16,495 nucleotides of DNA from Helicobacteraceae bacterium UBA6016. Its GTDB lineage: Bacteria; Campylobacterota; Campylobacteria; Campylobacterales; UBA6016. The stretch covers positions 1,441 through 17,935 of the forward strand of contig DIZY01000118.1 of NCBI GenBank assembly GCA_002428055.1, in the 5' to 3' direction. Each line of letters opens with the position of its first letter. The stretch's first letter is position 1. The translations under genes were made by a program, and so were the position numbers. This document shows, one piece after another, positions 14,502 to 16,495 of this stretch. Below the pieces are notes generated by a model. It had not been told where the DNA came from. It did not search any database and saw nothing but the letters and a program-made list of their open reading frames with translations.

Positions 14502-14877
14502 TAATAATAAAAATTTAACTTCTAATTCGCTTGGATTTTATCTTTACGAGTTACTCGGGGTTGATTATAGCGGTATCTATATCACAAGCATCGAGCTTAG
14601 GGGTATAGCCGAAAAGTTGGGGCTAGATATAAAGCTGACCGATAACCACAAAATGTTCGGAGAAATCCTCACTCTTACCCAAAAAGAAGGACGAACGGCC
14701 GAGACTCTAGGGCTTATAAAAGAGTTGGTAAATAGTAGAATATCTATTTACAAAGAGCTTGCAGAGAGATTTGGCGGTGCGGCCGATAGAATAGAAGAGT
14801 GGCAAATAAAAGCTGCAAGAGCTTCAAGAAAAATAGACAATGCGATAAAAGAGGTTAAAAATGAATCCGTCTCCTAA
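14482..14877 (+). CDS. Small, mostly helical cytoplasmic protein of unknown function
   Basis: I do not recognise this 131-residue protein. After an Asn-rich start (residues 2-16) it shows a short motif, LYELLGVDYSGIYITSIELRGIAEKLGLDIKL in outline (21-52), then two predicted amphipathic helices (about 66-95 and 102-127). It has no cysteines, signal peptide or membrane segment. An AGGA ribosome-binding site lies 7 bases before the ATG. Its last 17 bases overlap the start of the Mrp-like gene, so the two are translationally coupled and probably act together. Divergence from the Mo-enzyme operon suggests a link to it (inference from context only). Confidence 0.85.
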   Translation: MNISNTNNNKNLTSNSLGFYLYELLGVDYSGIYITSIELRGIAEKLGLDIKLTDNHKMFGEILTLTQKEGRTAETLGLIKELVNSRISIYKELAERFGGAADRIEEWQIKAARASRKIDNAIKEVKNESVS

Positions 14878-15679
14878 ACCGCCGCTTACATACGGCACAT
14901 TTGAAAAGCCAAACGATAGAGCAACTTTTGCCAAACATGTAATAGCCGTTACGAGCGGCAAAGGCGGAGTCGGCAAGAGCACGGTAAGCGCAAATCTTGC
15001 GGTAGCATTAGCCCAAATGGGTAAAAAAGTAGGTATTTTGGATGCGGATATATATGGTCCTGATATTCCAAGACTGCTAAATATTAGACATGAGACGCTC
15101 AAGTGGAATGAAAACGACAAGATGATTCCTAGCGAAAACTACGGGGTCAAAATAATGTCGGTAGGTATCACTACGCCAACACCGGATACGCCGCTTGTGT
15201 GGAGAAGCTCGGTGGCGGTGAGTGCGCTTGTGCAACTAATCGAAGATGTAGAGTGGGGAGAGCTTGATTTTTTTGTGATAGATATGCCTCCGGGTACGGG
15301 GGATATTCAGCTTACTGCGGCGCAAGAGATGAAAATTTCGGCGGGTATTTTGGTAACAACTCCGCAAGCGGTCGCTACCGATGATGTGAGTAGGGCTATT
15401 AGAATGTTTCAGGATATTAAAGTGCCGATAGCCGGAATAGTAGAAAATATGAGTTATTTTGTAGCGCCCGATACAAAAGTCAGATATGACATATTCGGAA
15501 GCGGCGGCGGGGAGATGCTTGCCGCAAACTACGGTGTGAAACTACTCGGACAAATTCCGCTTCTTATGCAGATAAGAGAGCTAAGCGATGAGGGTATGCC
15601 CCCTGTCGCCCATGCGGACGATGAATACAGAGCATACTATCAAGCGATAGCAAAAGAGCTTATAGGCACTTTGGCGTAA
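14861..15679 (+). CDS. Mrp/NBP35-like P-loop ATPase lacking the CxxC cluster motif
   Basis: P-loop NTPase of the Mrp/ApbC/NBP35 group, 272 residues; typical members carry a [4Fe-4S] cluster and pass it to apoproteins. Seen here: deviant Walker A GKGGVGKST (33-41), DADIYGPDIPR (61-71) and DMPPGTGDIQLT (141-152), all characteristic of Mrp. The N-terminal MIP18-like domain of longer Mrp proteins is absent. After ENMSYF (195-200), where canonical Mrp has a C-x2-C pair, this protein has VAPDTKVRYD, and no cysteine occurs anywhere in it. It therefore cannot hold a bridging cluster in the usual way. It is probably a paralogue with a different role, perhaps specific to the neighbouring Mo-enzyme operon (inference). 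The start is ATG 14861, within the end of the preceding gene. Confidence 0.9.
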   Translation: MNPSPKPPLTYGTFEKPNDRATFAKHVIAVTSGKGGVGKSTVSANLAVALAQMGKKVGILDADIYGPDIPRLLNIRHETLKWNENDKMIPSENYGVKIMSVGITTPTPDTPLVWRSSVAVSALVQLIEDVEWGELDFFVIDMPPGTGDIQLTAAQEMKISAGILVTTPQAVATDDVSRAIRMFQDIKVPIAGIVENMSYFVAPDTKVRYDIFGSGGGEMLAANYGVKLLGQIPLLMQIRELSDEGMPPVAHADDEYRAYYQAIAKELIGTLA

Positions 15680-15688
15680 TTTTACGCC
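15673..15688. terminator. Stop-codon palindrome at the Mrp-like / unknown-gene convergence
   Basis: GGCGTAA (15673-15679) and TTACGCC (15682-15688) form a perfect 7-bp stem around TT, built from the final codons and stop codons of the two facing genes. CAC (15668-15670) and GTG (15691-15693) could extend it past a TTT/TTT mismatch. Short T runs flank both sides, so it may terminate transcription in both directions. Confidence 0.5.
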
Positions 15689-16275
15689 TTTGTGTCTATG
15701 GCGTTACCGCCCAGCTCTTCTATTTTTTTATCTATTTTTTCAAGCGCCTTATCAATCGTCTTTTGAGATATGTCGGGAAGTTTGTCGCCCCACATACCTT
15801 CGGCGTCTTTAAACCCCTTTATGATTCCCTCTCTGCCTGATTTTAGCTTTTCCACATCATTGCCTCCACCGGAGAGTACAAAATCGGCAAGTCTTTCAGA
15901 TGTCTTCGCTACTCCAAAATATCCATCCTCGCTTACAAGCGCTTTTGCCTCATCGGTAGTCAAATCTTGCAACGGTTTGCCGGTGTATCCTATCTTGCTT
16001 GTGTCTATGCTGCTTAAAATGCTTTTGACTTTACCTATGTCAAATGTTCCGCTTTGCGCCTCAAACGAAGTCGATGAGTAGCTCTGCGTCTTCATACTAA
16101 ACTCAAGCAGATAAGAGTTAGTTAGGGACTTAGCGGAGAGTTCACCGTTTTTTATCTTCTCTTTCGTCTCATCATCCAAACCGTTTTTATCCGTCCCTAC
16201 TTCTGCTCCGCTTTTTAAAGACCCCGTAATATCTATTGAATATGATTTAGATTTTGCTACTTCGCCTACTTGCAT
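15682..16275 (-). CDS. Conserved-looking protein of unknown function
   Basis: A 197-residue protein without signal peptide, membrane segment or cysteine. The N-terminal third is rich in Ser, Lys and Thr (YSIDITGSLKSGAEV) and probably flexible. The C-terminal half has a distinctive pattern, LVSEDGYFGVAKTSERLADF (113-132), then GREGIIKGFKDAEGMW and LPDISQKTID. I associate this pattern with uncharacterised proteins of Campylobacterota and other Proteobacteria, but I cannot name a function. It ends in a Lys/Glu-rich helix. AGGAG lies 6 bases before the ATG. GCCGATTT on the minus strand (16312-16305) resembles the -10 of sigma-28 flagellar promoters, but no good -35 is visible. It converges on the Mrp-like gene. 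Confidence 0.85.
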   Translation of the reverse strand: MQVGEVAKSKSYSIDITGSLKSGAEVGTDKNGLDDETKEKIKNGELSAKSLTNSYLLEFSMKTQSYSSTSFEAQSGTFDIGKVKSILSSIDTSKIGYTGKPLQDLTTDEAKALVSEDGYFGVAKTSERLADFVLSGGGNDVEKLKSGREGIIKGFKDAEGMWGDKLPDISQKTIDKALEKIDKKIEELGGNAIDTKA

Positions 16276-16495
16276 CTATGGCTCCTTGTCTTTTGATAGT
16301 TAGTAAATCGGCTTTTGAGGTTTTGTTTGAAATAAGTTTTGTTTGTCACCTCAAAGTTACCGCACTCCAAGACCCGCCAGCCTAGCACCCGCATAAAATA
16401 ACTGAAAAATAACCACCAAGCGTTAATATGAATCTTTGAGGGTCAAGATGGCTTGAGTGTAAATGGTATCGAGATGATTTTGGCTAAATCGTTTT
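16276..16495. other. Intergenic region with short repeats, no supportable gene
   Basis: The region holds the upstream DNA of the minus-strand gene ending at 16275. TTTGAGGT (16314-16321) and ACCTCAAA (16348-16355) form an inverted repeat around a 26-base loop. Inside it GTTTTGTTTG occurs twice (16320-16329 and 16336-16345). TTTGAGGGT recurs near 16435. Short open frames run off the right edge on both strands (minus frames ending at 16423 and 16443, a plus frame from about 16432), but they are too short to choose between. Confidence 0.5.

Noticed and set aside
16314..16355. Insertion-sequence terminal repeats
   Set aside because: An 8-bp inverted repeat with a 26-base interior encodes nothing and has no target duplication.
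16312..16400. Sigma-54 promoter for the unknown gene ending at 15682
   Set aside because: TGGC and TTGG are present on the minus strand, but the spacing between them is too short for the -24/-12 pattern.
16423..16495. Partial genes entering from the right edge
   Set aside because: Two minus-strand frames and one plus-strand frame are open over only 16-23 codons, with no start or recognisable motif to favour any.
1..16495. CRISPR array, tRNA, rRNA, transposase or prophage genes
   Set aside because: No regularly spaced long repeats, no tRNA or rRNA-like sequence and no transposase or phage motifs were seen on either strand.

Overview
This window looks like the replication-origin region of a Campylobacterota chromosome (Campylobacterales, of the Campylobacter or Sulfurospirillum sort). 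The evidence is the gene order ruvC-dnaA-dnaN-gyrB-queF, DnaA boxes of the TTATTCACA type, a promoter of the TTTTTGG-N-TACAAT form, and the style of the encoded proteins. The genus cannot be fixed from the sequence alone.

Left part (1-6040): a 3'-truncated ruvC on the minus strand faces away from dnaA. The ruvC-dnaA gap holds perfect DnaA boxes (oriC1-like) and the dnaA promoter. The dnaA-dnaN gap holds further boxes, a DnaA-trio-like CTA repeat and an AT-rich stretch (oriC2-like, probably the unwinding site). dnaN, gyrB and queF follow on the plus strand. Two copies of a 54-bp element lie in opposite orientation on either side of dnaA-dnaN.

Middle part (6041-14212, minus strand): a seven-gene, tightly packed operon for a periplasmic molybdenum enzyme of the type II DMSO-reductase family (the NarG/SerA/DdhA/EbdA/ClrA branch). 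In transcription order it encodes an exported two-domain rhodanese, a Tat-exported catalytic alpha subunit, a four-cluster iron-sulfur beta subunit, a gamma subunit in which the ethylbenzene-dehydrogenase-type heme b domain is fused to a c-type cytochrome domain, a small exported cysteine-containing protein of unknown function, a TorD-like chaperone, and a cytoplasmic polyferredoxin with a zinc ribbon. I infer that alpha-beta-gamma form a soluble periplasmic complex that exchanges electrons through the fused cytochrome c. The rhodanese hints at sulfur chemistry, but the substrate cannot be read from the sequence.

Right part (14213-16495): a divergent regulatory region with two operator-like palindromes separates the operon from a plus-strand pair, a small unknown helical protein overlapping an Mrp/NBP35-like ATPase that lacks the usual CxxC cluster ligands. 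The pair could help mature the Mo/Fe-S enzyme (inference). It converges on a minus-strand gene of unknown function. The last 220 bases hold no gene I can support. Both convergent gene junctions are palindromes built from the facing stop codons.
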